A program made the translations under genes and the position numbers. From contig CAZTAO010000065.1 in NCBI GenBank assembly GCA_964611645.1, forward strand, positions 1 through 24,414: a stretch of DNA of 24,414 nucleotides, read 5' to 3'. Shown here in pieces: positions 1 through 7,902 of the stretch. Origin of the DNA: CAZTAO01 sp964611645 (GTDB lineage Bacteria; Armatimonadota; UBA5829). The notes beneath the pieces are model-generated. The model worked only from the letters and a program-made list of their open reading frames with translations. It was not told the origin of the DNA and made no database searches. The first letter of the stretch is position 1. Each line of letters begins with the position of its first letter.

Positions 1-2
1 TG

Positions 3-1172
3 GTTTTGCCCGTCGCGCCCGGCGAATATCGTATGGTCAGCGACACCGGCGCAAAGCTCGCCAGGACAGACCTGATCTGGTCACAGGTCGAGAAGATGAA
101 GGGCAAGTACGACTTCGCTTTGGCAGACTCGCTGGTGAAGAAGTATGCGAAGTCGAAAATCCGCACGCTGCTGATTATCACCGGGGACAACAGGCTCTAC
201 GGCGGCGAGGGCGTTACGAGCCTGCCGAAGACCGATCTGACTATCTCTGGTTTCGCGGACTTCGCTACGGCCGCAGCCAAACACTTCAAAGGCAAGACGG
301 TCATCTTCGAGCTATCCAACGAACCGGGCGGCAATGTGGAACCAGCGGGCTATATGAAGTGGGCGCGAACGGCCGCGCAGGCTCTGAGGATGGGCGACCC
401 CAGCGCGGCGATTGTCGGGCCGGGCGCGCACCCACGGGCGCTTCCGTGGCTGGAAGAGGTCTTCAAACTTGGGCTGCTGGATGCTGTGGACGGCCTTTCG
501 GTCCATCTCTACCTCGGAGGCGAGGCGGATAAGCCCCAGCCGATGCCGGAAATGCAGGAGAAAGAGGGGCGGATCAAGCTCCTCAAGAATCTTGTCGCCA
601 GACATGCCAAGGGCAGAAGCGTGCCGATGATGAACAGCGAGTGGGGCTACTGCCGTATCAACTCCGAGACTCCTCCCAACTCCCAGGTATCCACCCAGAA
701 CCAGGCGCGATACCTTGCCCGCGAGTATCTGCTTAGCTCCTATTGGGGATTCCGGGCCAACATCTGGTACTGCTGGTTCCTTTATCCGAGTTCCGAGGCT
801 GTCGCGGGAGAATACGGCCTGATCAGCGGTTCACGAATGCCGATGCCCGCCTACTACGCCCTGCGCAACCTGGCAAAACAGCTTCCCAAGGGCAAGTTTG
901 TCTGCCGACATGAGATCGGATCACCGGATGACTGGTGCCTGGAGTTCGACACCGGCAAGGGCAAGGTCCTGGCGGTGTGGACCAGCGCGCCGGTCGAGTA
1001 TGAGAGCGGACACGAAGAGGGGCACTTCGTGAGCATTCCGGTCGGGGAGGCCACGAAAGTCCACATAACCGACCTGCTCGGAAGCAGCTATCATGATCTG
1101 AAGCCCAGCAGCGGCAAGGTCACGATCAGGGCAACCGGGGCAGTTCAGTATCTGAAACCGACCGGCCCGTAG
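3..1172 (+). CDS. Clan GH-A glycoside hydrolase (GH5/GH39-like), 5' end cut by the window
   Basis: Probable beta-glycosidase with a TIM-barrel fold that acts on plant or microbial polysaccharide by a retaining mechanism. The frame is open through the left edge, so the true start and any signal peptide lie outside; a TTG at position 6 is only an internal codon or weak start. Counting from that TTG, the acid/base glutamate is likely E106 in the ELSNEPGG motif (the clan GH-A N-E-P signature at the end of strand 4). The nucleophile is likely E212 in MMNSEWGY (strand 7). The VHLYLG segment at 166-171 also fits the barrel. A small beta-rich C-terminal part (about 305-388) follows the barrel, as in GH39/GH5 relatives. 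The exact family and substrate cannot be fixed from motifs. A secreted esterase follows 152 bp downstream on the same strand, which fits a carbohydrate-degradation cluster. Confidence 0.8.
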   Translation, partial: VLPVAPGEYRMVSDTGAKLARTDLIWSQVEKMKGKYDFALADSLVKKYAKSKIRTLLIITGDNRLYGGEGVTSLPKTDLTISGFADFATAAAKHFKGKTVIFELSNEPGGNVEPAGYMKWARTAAQALRMGDPSAAIVGPGAHPRALPWLEEVFKLGLLDAVDGLSVHLYLGGEADKPQPMPEMQEKEGRIKLLKNLVARHAKGRSVPMMNSEWGYCRINSETPPNSQVSTQNQARYLAREYLLSSYWGFRANIWYCWFLYPSSEAVAGEYGLISGSRMPMPAYYALRNLAKQLPKGKFVCRHEIGSPDDWCLEFDTGKGKVLAVWTSAPVEYESGHEEGHFVSIPVGEATKVHITDLLGSSYHDLKPSSGKVTIRATGAVQYLKPTGP

Positions 1173-1324
1173 ACCTGCGGAATAGTCATACTTTCTGGCA
1201 TAATGCTAGGCAAACATTGACTTGGATAGGTCGGCTTGTCCCTTGCCTGGCAAACTTCAGTGGGGACCGGCTTGCCACAGTGCAGACACGGGTAAATAAC
1301 CAACGAACTGGATAAGGAGACACA

Positions 1325-2206
1325 ATGAACCTGACTACGCATTCCTTGGCGGCCATCGCTGCCGCTCTTTTGGCAGTAATCGCGCTGGCGAGCTCTTCCC
1401 AATCGGCAACCGCCGCGCCTAAGGAACCCCTGAGATCGGGAGTGGTGGAGTTTGACAAGGGCAAGAAGATGTGGCTGTATTTGCCCTCGGATTACAACCC
1501 CAAGGCGAAGTATCCGCTGATAGTATATATGCACGGCCGTGGCGGCGACATACGGACATTCGAGGATGCAGTCGCTCTGAAACCGTTCAAAAACATGGCC
1601 ATGGAGCGTGGCTTCGTGATCGTCTGCCCCGAGTATGGAACCGACGGGTGGATGAGCACCGATGCCGAGAACTACGTGCTGGCCTCAATTGAGTTTGCAC
1701 AGTCGCACCTCGCAATCAACCAGCGTCGCGTGTACCTGATGGGGATATCGATGGGCGGACTGTCCACTCTGGCTTTCGCCATCAAGCACCCCGACATCCC
1801 CGCCGCAATGTGCGAGATCCTGGGCATTACCGATGTGGTGCAGTTCTGGTATGAAGGCGCATACAGGTCGGGCCTTGAAGCAGCCTACGGCGGGGCTCCA
1901 TACACCAAGTTGGGCGAGTACGCCAAGCGGTCCGCGACCTACAACATCAGCCGGATCAAGCAGATACCCACGTTCATCATCCACGGCGAGGAAGACAACC
2001 ACGTGCCGATAGCCCAGGCCGATACACTCTATCACATGCTGAAAGACGCCAAGGCCAAAGTGGAGTATATCCGCATACCGAAGATCGGGCATTCGGAGGT
2101 TGTAGTCAGCGGCAATGAGAAGAAGATACTGGACTTCTTCGCTGCAGACCTCAAGCCAGAGCGGACCCAGCTGCCCGAAGGCCAGAAGTGGCAGCCGGAC
2201 TGGTAA
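1325..2206 (+). CDS. Secreted alpha/beta-hydrolase esterase (PHB-depolymerase/feruloyl-esterase type)
   Basis: Exported serine esterase, 293 residues. Residues 1-30 form a signal peptide (hydrophobic core 8-23, cleavage near ATAA). The catalytic triad can be placed as S142 in the nucleophile elbow GISMGG, D224 in HGEEDNHVP and H256 in IGHSEV; YMHGRGGD at 68-75 supplies the oxyanion region. This is the layout of the LpqC/poly(3-hydroxybutyrate)-depolymerase/carbohydrate-esterase group, which often removes acyl groups from polysaccharides. The ATG has a strong AAGGAGA ribosome site about 5 bases upstream. It lies between a GH-A glycosidase and a URO-D-family gene on the same strand, with 25 bp to the latter, so co-transcription is likely. 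The role in polysaccharide deacylation is inferred from context; the hydrolase fold and triad are visible directly. Confidence 0.85.
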   Translation: MNLTTHSLAAIAAALLAVIALASSSQSATAAPKEPLRSGVVEFDKGKKMWLYLPSDYNPKAKYPLIVYMHGRGGDIRTFEDAVALKPFKNMAMERGFVIVCPEYGTDGWMSTDAENYVLASIEFAQSHLAINQRRVYLMGISMGGLSTLAFAIKHPDIPAAMCEILGITDVVQFWYEGAYRSGLEAAYGGAPYTKLGEYAKRSATYNISRIKQIPTFIIHGEEDNHVPIAQADTLYHMLKDAKAKVEYIRIPKIGHSEVVVSGNEKKILDFFAADLKPERTQLPEGQKWQPDW

Positions 2207-2231
2207 AGAACAACTCTTAGGGGAACTACAG

Positions 2232-3389
2232 ATGACCGATTCGCAGACCCGAGTCCGGCAGGCTCTCAACCACAAGGAACCGGACCGCATTCCGCTGGAT
2301 ATCGGCGGGAGTAGAGTGTCGGGTGTTCACCTGCAGGCGTACAAGGAGTACCGGAAGAAGCTGGGGCTGCCGGAGTCTGATCCGGCCCTGCAGATTCGCT
2401 ACCTGCAGCTTCCGGTGGTGGAGCAGGACTTCCGCGACCTGATCGGCGTGGATATTGAGAGCGTTGATCCCAACACCGCCGCAGAGGAGACCCCGATAAC
2501 CCGGACAGAGAATGGGCAGCGATATGTAGACAGGTGGGGCTGCGAATACTACATGCCCGACTCAGCAGCCTACTTCGACATCCGCAACAATCCGCTGGAC
2601 TTCGCCGAGACTCCCGCGGACTTTGACAAATACACCTGGCCCAGGGAAGACTCCCCGGCCATTCTGGACAACATAGGGCCGGACGCGGAGGCGGTGTGGA
2701 AGAAGCACGGCCGGGCTATCTCGCTGGGCAGGACGTGCCCAGGCATCTACGAGATGCTCCACATCCTTGGCGGTTATGAGAAGGCGCTCACCGACCTCGC
2801 CGCCGACCCCGACTTCTGCGCCGCCCTGATGGACAGGATACTCGAACTGAAGCTGACCTACTACAAAGCGGCGATCGAGAGGCTGTTGGCGGTGGGGGTC
2901 GAGTTTTTCATCATCAGCGAGTCCGATGACCTCGGCACCCAGAACGGCCTTATCATGAGCCCGAATACTTACCGGAGTCTGGTGAAGCCGCGGCACACCG
3001 AGCTTTTCAGGAGCATAAAGGAGTTCTCGGGCGGCAGGGCATTCATCGAACTGCACTCCTGTGGGGCGGTCCGTGAGATAATGCCTGACCTTATCGAGTC
3101 CGGTGTGGAGATACTCAACCCGATCCAGGTAAGCGCTTCCGGGATGGACGACACCGCAGCCTTGAAACGCGACTTTGGCGACGCAATCGTGTTCCACGGC
3201 GGCGGGGTGGATACGCAGCACACCCTCGCTGTGGGCACGCCTCAGCAAGTGCGAGACGAGGTCAAGAGGCGTATCGAGGACTTGGGGCCGGGCGGAGGCT
3301 TCATCTTCACCCCGGTCCACAGCATCCAGCACGATGTCCCGTTCGAGAATTTCATAGCGATGATAGAAACATTCAGGGAGTATGCGTGA
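2232..3389 (+). CDS. Uroporphyrinogen decarboxylase (URO-D) family protein, MtaA/CmuA-like methyltransferase type
   Basis: Protein of 385 residues with the URO-D fold. It starts MTDSQTRVRQALNHKEPDRI, the usual N-terminus of the large non-heme URO-D/corrinoid methyltransferase branch. The start is the ATG at 2232, preceded by AGGGGA; the frame stays open further upstream but overlaps the esterase gene. The sequence HSCG at 275-278 matches the H-x-C zinc/thiol-binding motif of methylcobamide:CoM methyltransferase-type members. Heme-pathway HemE enzymes lack this and instead carry an N-terminal RQAGR motif, which is not seen here. FHGGGVDTQ (321-329) and the C-terminal PVHSIQHDVPFENF segment are typical of the family. 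It follows the esterase by 25 bp. It is probably not HemE; the substrate is unknown, with methyl transfer to or from a corrinoid or thiol carrier a family-level guess. Confidence 0.8.
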   Translation: MTDSQTRVRQALNHKEPDRIPLDIGGSRVSGVHLQAYKEYRKKLGLPESDPALQIRYLQLPVVEQDFRDLIGVDIESVDPNTAAEETPITRTENGQRYVDRWGCEYYMPDSAAYFDIRNNPLDFAETPADFDKYTWPREDSPAILDNIGPDAEAVWKKHGRAISLGRTCPGIYEMLHILGGYEKALTDLAADPDFCAALMDRILELKLTYYKAAIERLLAVGVEFFIISESDDLGTQNGLIMSPNTYRSLVKPRHTELFRSIKEFSGGRAFIELHSCGAVREIMPDLIESGVEILNPIQVSASGMDDTAALKRDFGDAIVFHGGGVDTQHTLAVGTPQQVRDEVKRRIEDLGPGGGFIFTPVHSIQHDVPFENFIAMIETFREYA

Positions 3390-3517
3390 TCATATCCAGG
3401 GAGGTACAGAGGCATTCGCTGGAGAGGCTGCGGGTAACCACTATGTGGTCTTCCCGGGTTGCAGGAAAGAGATGTGGCGGCTTTGAGCAGAGTGGAGTAG
3501 CGACTCATTGAAATAAT

Positions 3518-3546
3518 GGGTCCCCTGCGCATTGCACAGGGGACCC
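3518..3546. terminator. Bidirectional hairpin between convergent genes
   Basis: A perfect 10-bp inverted repeat (GGGTCCCCTG / CAGGGGACCC) encloses a 9-base loop. It lies between the URO-D-family gene (+) and the RRM gene (-), only 14 bp past the end of the latter. On the minus strand it is followed by ATTATTTCAAT, a weak U-rich tract. It is probably the terminator of the RRM gene and a shared terminator for both. The rest of the 3390-3560 gap holds only a weak hairpin at 3431-3456. Confidence 0.7.
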
Positions 3547-3560
3547 CTGGTTAGTCTAGC

Positions 3561-3923
3561 TTACCAGCGTCGGCTTCCGCCACCGCCGCCACCGCCGCTG
3601 CCGCCACGGCTTCCGCCGCCGCCGCCGCCATAGCCACCGCCGCCACCACGGCTTCCGCCGCCGTAGCCGCCGCCACCGCCGCCCGTGCGCTCAGTGCGGG
3701 GTCGGGCTTCGTTAACTGTCAATGTGCGTCCGCCGACTTCCTTGCCATTAGTGGCCTGGATAGCCTCGTCCGCCTTCTCTCCGGGGATCTCGACAAACGC
3801 GAAACCCTTGTCTCCGATAACTCTAACTTCAGCGATCGGTCCGTAAGGCTCGAAAAGCGCACGAATGTCGCTCTCCGTGGTGTTGTAGGACATATTTCCT
3901 ACATACAGTGATTTGTTAGCCAA
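3561..3923 (-). CDS. Glycine-rich RRM RNA-binding protein
   Basis: Small single-stranded RNA-binding protein, 120 residues, of the kind found in cyanobacteria and other phyla as cold-induced Rbp proteins. The RRM spans about residues 5-77, with RNP2 (LYVGNM, 6-11) and RNP1 (KGFAFVEI, 39-46), including the aromatic residues that stack on RNA. It is followed by a disordered glycine tail (80-118) with GGY and GGSR repeats and a terminal RRW. The tail DNA is a low-complexity GCC/GCCACC run. The start is a TTG (complement of 3921-3923) preceded by GAAGGAAGG at a 7-base spacing, and MANKSLYVGN is the normal N-terminus of the family. The leader is long (about 145 bases from a perfect TATAAT). A small hairpin (3940-3953) sits directly upstream of the ribosome site, so translational or cold control is possible. 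Confidence 0.93.
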   Translation of the reverse strand: MANKSLYVGNMSYNTTESDIRALFEPYGPIAEVRVIGDKGFAFVEIPGEKADEAIQATNGKEVGGRTLTVNEARPRTERTGGGGGGYGGGSRGGGGGYGGGGGGSRGGSGGGGGGGSRRW

Positions 3924-4075
3924 TTTGCTGCCTTCCTTCTGGGTGATTACCCAATGGTCTCAACATAGAGCGCGTGGCTACTGTGCCACTAACGGCGGCT
4001 TCGATCAGCTCAGAAGGCAGAAGCCCCACAGGTCTCTCGAACATTCCGTCGCTGGACGTTGATACTACTTCCCAT

Positions 4076-4105
4076 ATTATACCCACATTTTGGGGAAATA
4101 GCGAA
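4076..4105 (-). promoter_or_regulatory. Candidate promoter of the RRM gene
   Basis: On the minus strand there is a perfect -10 box TATAAT (complement of 4076-4081). A poor -35 box TTCGCT (complement of 4100-4105) lies 18 bases further upstream. The transcript would start near 4068, giving a leader of about 145 bases. The perfect -10 with a weak -35 suggests an activator or another recognition element. Confidence 0.5.
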
Positions 4106-4207
4106 TTATCTGAAAGAACATGCAGTTTTGTTGACGGTTCACAGTTGGCCAGATCCGGAACGCCGAACCGGCAGCCTTGAACTCGGGGAAAGCGCAGAAT
4201 TCCGTGC

Positions 4208-4236
4208 TTGACTGTGGGCGCAGATAGGCATAATAT
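4208..4236 (+). promoter_or_regulatory. Sigma-70-type promoter for the lysine-rich small protein
   Basis: TTGACT at 4208-4213, a 17-base spacer and TAATAT at 4231-4236. The start of transcription would be near 4243, about 65 bases ahead of the ATG at 4308. The -35 box and spacing are good; the -10 box matches at four of six positions. Confidence 0.55.
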
Positions 4237-4307
4237 GTAGCATATACATTGGTTGATGGCGACGACGCAGTCGCTGAGCATAGAATACTGCCAGGAGGAC
4301 TTCAAAG

Positions 4308-4418
4308 ATGGGTGACAAATCCCCGAAAAAAGAGACCAAAGCCCCGAAGAAAGACATCAAAGATAAGCGCAAAGAGAAGCAGGAAAAGAAAGCCGGCAAG
4401 GGCAATATAGGGGCGTAG
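4308..4418 (+). CDS. 36-residue lysine-rich protein with MGDKSPK N-terminus
   Basis: A very short gene: ATG at 4308, TAG at 4416-4418, and an excellent AGGAGGA ribosome site 8 bases upstream. The product begins MGDKSPKKETKAPKKD and continues with alternating lysine, glutamate and alanine, ending GKGNIGA. About 40% of residues are lysine; no hydrophobic segment, cysteine or signal is present, so it should be a soluble, highly basic and probably disordered cytoplasmic peptide. From memory, small proteins starting MGDKSPK occur in many bacterial genomes as unnamed hypothetical proteins, but I cannot run the search. It has its own promoter and is followed after 71 bp by a lipoprotein gene. Nucleic-acid or ribosome binding is possible from the charge only; the function is unknown. 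Confidence 0.75.
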   Translation: MGDKSPKKETKAPKKDIKDKRKEKQEKKAGKGNIGA

Positions 4419-4489
4419 GTAGTATTCCCCGATCACGCAGTTTGTGGTGATATTGCCTGAGCGCCAGGCGTCTAGCGAGGAGGATCGGC

Positions 4490-4996
4490 TTGAGATACTG
4501 CTCGATTGTTCTGGTGTGTGCGGCGCTTCTTGTGATGGCTGGATGCCGAAGAGCGGATCAGCGCTCTGTAGGCAGTCTCACGGAACGCGCGCCCCTTCGC
4601 GCAAGCAGAACGGCATCCAAGGGGATGGAGTTGTACTCGTGGAAGTCGGCGGATGGGCAATGGACATTTGGCCTGCTCCTCGGCACCAATCGTAGGAAAT
4701 CGCTTAGTGAGATCACCAACCCACGCGAGACAATCGTTGGCATTGACAGGCTCAAGGATAAGCTCTCGGCTCTAGCTGTAGGCGAGAGTGTCCCCTGGAC
4801 CGACGTCGGCAACGCTATCAAGTCCCAGAGGTCGCCAGCATCGGTCAGCATTGAGTCCAACCCGGTCCCCAAGTCTATGATCAATGAACTCACCAGTTAC
4901 TGCAGAGGTCTGGATATCGAGTTGACATATACCCCCGGCTGGGCAGGCGTAATTGATCCGACACGCAGCAGCCATCCGCAGAAGTCAGGTAAGTAG
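4490..4996 (+). CDS. Small lipoprotein of unknown function
   Basis: Protein of 168 residues that I do not recognise. The N-terminus is a lipoprotein signal: positively charged start, hydrophobic run 4-16 and lipobox LVMAGC with the lipidated cysteine at 19. The start is TTG, preceded by GAGGAGGA at good spacing; no ATG start would keep the signal peptide. The mature part has a serine/arginine-rich linker (about 20-45) and a small globular region of about 110 residues. That region has a WKSADGQWTFGLLLGTNRRKS segment suggestive of beta strands and ends in a YTPGWAG patch. It shares orientation with the lysine-rich small gene 71 bp upstream and may be transcribed from the same promoter. Whether it sits in the inner or outer membrane cannot be told. 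Confidence 0.75.
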   Translation: MRYCSIVLVCAALLVMAGCRRADQRSVGSLTERAPLRASRTASKGMELYSWKSADGQWTFGLLLGTNRRKSLSEITNPRETIVGIDRLKDKLSALAVGESVPWTDVGNAIKSQRSPASVSIESNPVPKSMINELTSYCRGLDIELTYTPGWAGVIDPTRSSHPQKSGK

Positions 4997-5043
4997 AATC
5001 ACAGCAACCGCGGTTCAAGCCGCTTGTTATCCCAAAAGCAACG

Positions 5044-5074
5044 ATCCCTCCAGGTTCGGAGAACCTGGAGGGAT
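5044..5074. terminator. Strong hairpin terminator between convergent genes
   Basis: A perfect 14-bp stem (ATCCCTCCAGGTTC and its complement) with a 3-base loop lies between the lipoprotein gene (+) and the TIM-barrel isomerase gene (-). On the minus strand it is followed by CGTTGCTTTTGGG. A tract rich in T is weak on both sides, but position and stem strength fit a shared terminator. Confidence 0.75.
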
Positions 5075-5123
5075 GGAATTCAGGGCGTCTTCGGCATCCG
5101 ACCTCTAGCATCTAGTCTCGACA

Positions 5124-6086
5124 TCACACCCACCACATCCCGCCCGGCTTTTCGAAGATCATCACTTCTTTGAGGAACGCGACGGCCTTTTCCAGGCCCT
5201 CTTTGGCGGACATCAGGCTGTCTTCGTGCTCTATTGAGAGAACGTCGTCGTAACCCACCATCTTCAGGGTGCTGATAAGGTCTTTCCACGTCTGGTAGTC
5301 GTGGCCGTAGCCGACGGTGCGGAATATCCAGCTTCGGTTGATCTCATCGGCATAGGACTTCGCGTCGTTGCAGCCGTTCACACTCGCAACAAGCGGATCA
5401 ATGCGGCAGTCCTTGGCATGCATGTGGTAGATGATCTTGCCAAGTTTCCGGACGGACGCGCACACGTCGACGCCGTTCCAGAACATGTGGCTGGGGTCGA
5501 AGTTGCAGCCGACTGTGTCGCCGACGGCGGCATTGAGCTTGAGCATGGTCTCAGTGTTGTAGACGCAGAAGCCGGGGTGCGGCTCCAGGCAGTATTTCAC
5601 GCCGTGGTCCGCGCCGAACTTGGCCATCATCTGCCAGTGCGGAATAAGCACTTCCTCCCACTGCCACTTCAACAGTTCCGAGAAGTCGTTGGGCCAGGGG
5701 CAGGTGACCCAGTTGGGCCGCTTCGAGCCGGACTCATCGCCCGGGCAGCCGGAGAATGTGCAGACTCTCTCCAGACCCATCTCGCTTGCCAGCACAACGG
5801 CTTTCTTCGTCACTTCCTCGTTCTGTTTGGCAAAATCCTTGTCCGGGTGGATGGCGTTGCCATGGCAAGAGAGCGCGCTGATCTCGAGGCCGCGAGACTT
5901 CACCGCGTCCAGCAGTTTCTGCTGGGCAGCCTTGTTGCCCACCAGTTCTTCCACAGAAGCGTGAGCCGAGCCGGGGTAATTGCCGACGCCGAGTTCAACC
6001 ATCTGAACTCCGGTTTTGGCGAAGTAGTCCAGCGCCTGTTCCAGGGGAAGCTGGGAGAGCAGAACCGTGAATACACCGATCTTCAT
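5124..6086 (-). CDS. Sugar phosphate isomerase/epimerase-like TIM-barrel protein
   Basis: Protein of 320 residues of the AP-endonuclease-2/xylose-isomerase-like superfamily (IolE/IolH/tagatose-epimerase relatives). It begins MKIGVFTVLLSQLPLEQAL, a typical first strand. Putative metal ligands and catalytic residues can be placed at E168 (LEPHPGF), D197 and H200 (NFDPSHMFW), H223 (HMHAKD) and E286 (SIEHED); this set recurs in sugar isomerases that use a divalent metal. There is no signal peptide, so it is cytoplasmic. ATG start with GGAGGG 8 bases upstream. It lies 48 bp downstream of the polyprenyl synthase gene and could be read from the menG promoter, but its function suits the sugar-use genes elsewhere in the window better. 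The substrate is unknown. Confidence 0.85.
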   Translation of the reverse strand: MKIGVFTVLLSQLPLEQALDYFAKTGVQMVELGVGNYPGSAHASVEELVGNKAAQQKLLDAVKSRGLEISALSCHGNAIHPDKDFAKQNEEVTKKAVVLASEMGLERVCTFSGCPGDESGSKRPNWVTCPWPNDFSELLKWQWEEVLIPHWQMMAKFGADHGVKYCLEPHPGFCVYNTETMLKLNAAVGDTVGCNFDPSHMFWNGVDVCASVRKLGKIIYHMHAKDCRIDPLVASVNGCNDAKSYADEINRSWIFRTVGYGHDYQTWKDLISTLKMVGYDDVLSIEHEDSLMSAKEGLEKAVAFLKEVMIFEKPGGMWWV

Positions 6087-6134
6087 AAGAATACCCTCCG
6101 AAAGTGTGATTGGCTGACAGACGCAGGTCTGCCG

Positions 6135-7133
6135 CTAGGAAGCTCTGTCTATGATGCGGGAAGCGAGGTCGCGCAATGCCTTAGTATACTGGTTCTGAGG
6201 CAGCGAGGACAAGCAATCTGTGGCCGAGGATACGTGCTGTCGGGCCATCTCCCGCGCCGAGTCCACCGCCCCACACCGCACCAGGATATCGGCCGCCTCG
6301 CGGGCCTGGGCCTCGGTGCGGATTCCAGGCTGCAAGATCCCCTCCAGCCGCCCGCGAACCTCGGGGTCAGGGGAGGCCAGCGCAGCCAGCACCGGCATGG
6401 TGAACTTGCCCTGGAGGAGGTCGCTGCACACGCTCTTGCCGGTGTCGCGGGGATCGCCGATAACGTCGAGAATGTCGTCGGTAACCTGGAATGCTATACC
6501 GATGTGCCTGCCGTAGTCTGAGAGAAGCCTGAGGGGCCTTGCAGGCGCTTTGGAGAGCCGTCCGCCGACTCTGCAGCAGGTGGCCATGAAGCCGGCAGTC
6601 TTGCCCTCGATGATGGTCATATAGTTGGCTGCCCACATGTCTACGTCGCCAACGCACATCGCCTGCAGGACCTCGCTTTCGGCCATTCTGGTGCCGACGT
6701 CAGCGACTTCCTTCAGAAGCCGCATATTGCCGTGAATGCCGAGCAGGGTCAGCGCGCGGGAGAGCATGTAGTCGCCACCCAATACGCTCACCCGGTTGCC
6801 GTAGACTGCGTTGGCGGTGGGGATACCCCGGCGGGTTGCGCTGTCATCTACTACGTCATCGTGCATCAGCGAGGCCGCGTGAACCAGCTCAACCGCCGCC
6901 GCCATACCGATCGCGTGCTCGGTGGCGCCATCGGGGTCTATCATACGGGCCGAGAGAATAACGAGCGCGGGCCGGAGCCTCTTTCCCCCGGCGTCGAAGA
7001 GCCGAAGCGACATGCCTCTGGCCGCGCCAACCTCGGATTGCACGATTCCCCGGAGCACGGTTTCCACCTGCTCCAGTTCCGAATCGATCACCGAAGCCCA
7101 ATATGGCGTTTGTTTGGCAACAGCTACGCTCAA
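6135..7133 (-). CDS. Long-chain all-trans polyprenyl diphosphate synthase
   Basis: Makes the isoprenoid side chain of menaquinone (or another quinone) by adding isopentenyl diphosphate to an allylic primer. 332 residues, normal length. GGKRLRP (49-55), first aspartate-rich motif HDDVVDD (91-97), KT at 178-179 and second aspartate-rich motif DDILD (219-223) are all present. The residues before the first motif are small (AAS), which in this family goes with long products (about C30 and above). The start is TTG with GGAGAG 8 bases upstream; SVAVAKQTPYW follows. It lies 21 bp after menG, the standard partner in menaquinone synthesis (compare the hepS-menG-hepT cluster of Bacillus), and no separate HepS-like subunit is visible, so it is probably a homomeric enzyme. 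Confidence 0.93.
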   Translation of the reverse strand: MSVAVAKQTPYWASVIDSELEQVETVLRGIVQSEVGAARGMSLRLFDAGGKRLRPALVILSARMIDPDGATEHAIGMAAAVELVHAASLMHDDVVDDSATRRGIPTANAVYGNRVSVLGGDYMLSRALTLLGIHGNMRLLKEVADVGTRMAESEVLQAMCVGDVDMWAANYMTIIEGKTAGFMATCCRVGGRLSKAPARPLRLLSDYGRHIGIAFQVTDDILDVIGDPRDTGKSVCSDLLQGKFTMPVLAALASPDPEVRGRLEGILQPGIRTEAQAREAADILVRCGAVDSAREMARQHVSSATDCLSSLPQNQYTKALRDLASRIIDRAS

Positions 7134-7154
7134 GCTAGATACTCTCCAGACCTA

Positions 7155-7883
7155 TCAACCCAACTTCTTGCGCCCAATGAACGCGCAGACCGCTCCGAAC
7201 ACGAAAGGCCTGCTCACAACTTCAACCAAACCCGCCTTTTCCATTTCCTCACGCATCTGATCCACAGTGAGGAACCTTTCAACCGAGCAGGGCAGATAAT
7301 CATACGCTGCCTTGTCGCCACCGAACAACCTTGCCACCAGCGGAGTCAGCCGGTTGAAATAAAGCCTCCACAGAGGCCTCAGGAGCGGGGCAGCTATACC
7401 CATTATCTCCAGATTCACCACAGAGCCGCCAGGTTTGGCAACCCGCACCATCTCAAGCAGCGCTCCGGGCAGATCCACCACGTTTCGCAGGCCATAACCC
7501 ACGGTGACCGTGTCAAAGTGTTCATCCTCAAAGGGCAGGCTCAGCGCGTTGCCCTCAACAAACTCAACCCATTGCAGACCGCGCCTGACCGCTTTGGAGC
7601 GGGCGACTTCCAGCATCGGCGCGGAGAAGTCCAGCCCTGCAACTTCGCCTTCGCTGCCGGTTCTCTCGGCCAGGGCGAACGCAAAATCCCCCGAGCCACA
7701 GCAGACGTCCAGGGCCTTGTCGCCACGCTTGACCCCTGCCCACTTGACGCAAAGCCGCCTCCAGCGCTTGTGCATCCCCAGGCTCATGACGGAATTGAGG
7801 AGATCGTAGACGGGCGCAATGCCGGAGAAGAGACCTTTGATTCCGGCTTCCCTCTTCCCATCCCCCTGCGATTGATCGAGCAA
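7155..7883 (-). CDS. menG: Demethylmenaquinone methyltransferase (UbiE/MenG)
   Basis: Carries out the last step of menaquinone synthesis, SAM-dependent C-methylation of demethylmenaquinone. Signature 1 (YDLLNSVMSLGMHKRWR), SAM motif I (LDVCCGSGDFAFAL) and signature 2 (the YDYLPCSVERF region) are all present; about 242 residues, normal for the family. I place the start at the TTG at 7883: AAGGGG lies 8 bases upstream, and the ATG 21 bases further out overlaps the -10 box of a good promoter, so it would not be translated from that transcript. It is followed after 21 bp by the polyprenyl synthase gene. The leader would be only about 15 bases. The family assignment is certain; the start is an inference. 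Confidence 0.93.
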   Translation of the reverse strand: MLDQSQGDGKREAGIKGLFSGIAPVYDLLNSVMSLGMHKRWRRLCVKWAGVKRGDKALDVCCGSGDFAFALAERTGSEGEVAGLDFSAPMLEVARSKAVRRGLQWVEFVEGNALSLPFEDEHFDTVTVGYGLRNVVDLPGALLEMVRVAKPGGSVVNLEIMGIAAPLLRPLWRLYFNRLTPLVARLFGGDKAAYDYLPCSVERFLTVDQMREEMEKAGLVEVVSRPFVFGAVCAFIGRKKLG

Positions 7884-7902
7884 TTGGCAGACCCCTTCAG
7901 GC

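Larger units (their letters stand above)
3924..4307. other. Divergent regulatory gap between the RRM and lysine-rich protein genes
   Basis: No convincing gene is present in these 384 bases. The left part is the leader of the RRM mRNA and the right part the leader of the small lysine-rich protein gene, with one promoter for each direction (see separate entries). The central piece, roughly 4106-4207, shows nothing I can name. Frames open across it in several registers have no ribosome site or recognisable composition. Confidence 0.5.

Noticed and set aside
2232..3389. HemE (heme biosynthesis) assignment for the URO-D-family gene
   Set aside because: The HemE N-terminal RQAGR-type motif is missing and an HSCG motif of the methyltransferase branch is present.
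5301..6521. 406-codon open frame on the plus strand
   Set aside because: It is antisense to the isomerase and polyprenyl synthase genes, crosses both and their spacer, has no ribosome site and its translation resembles no protein family.
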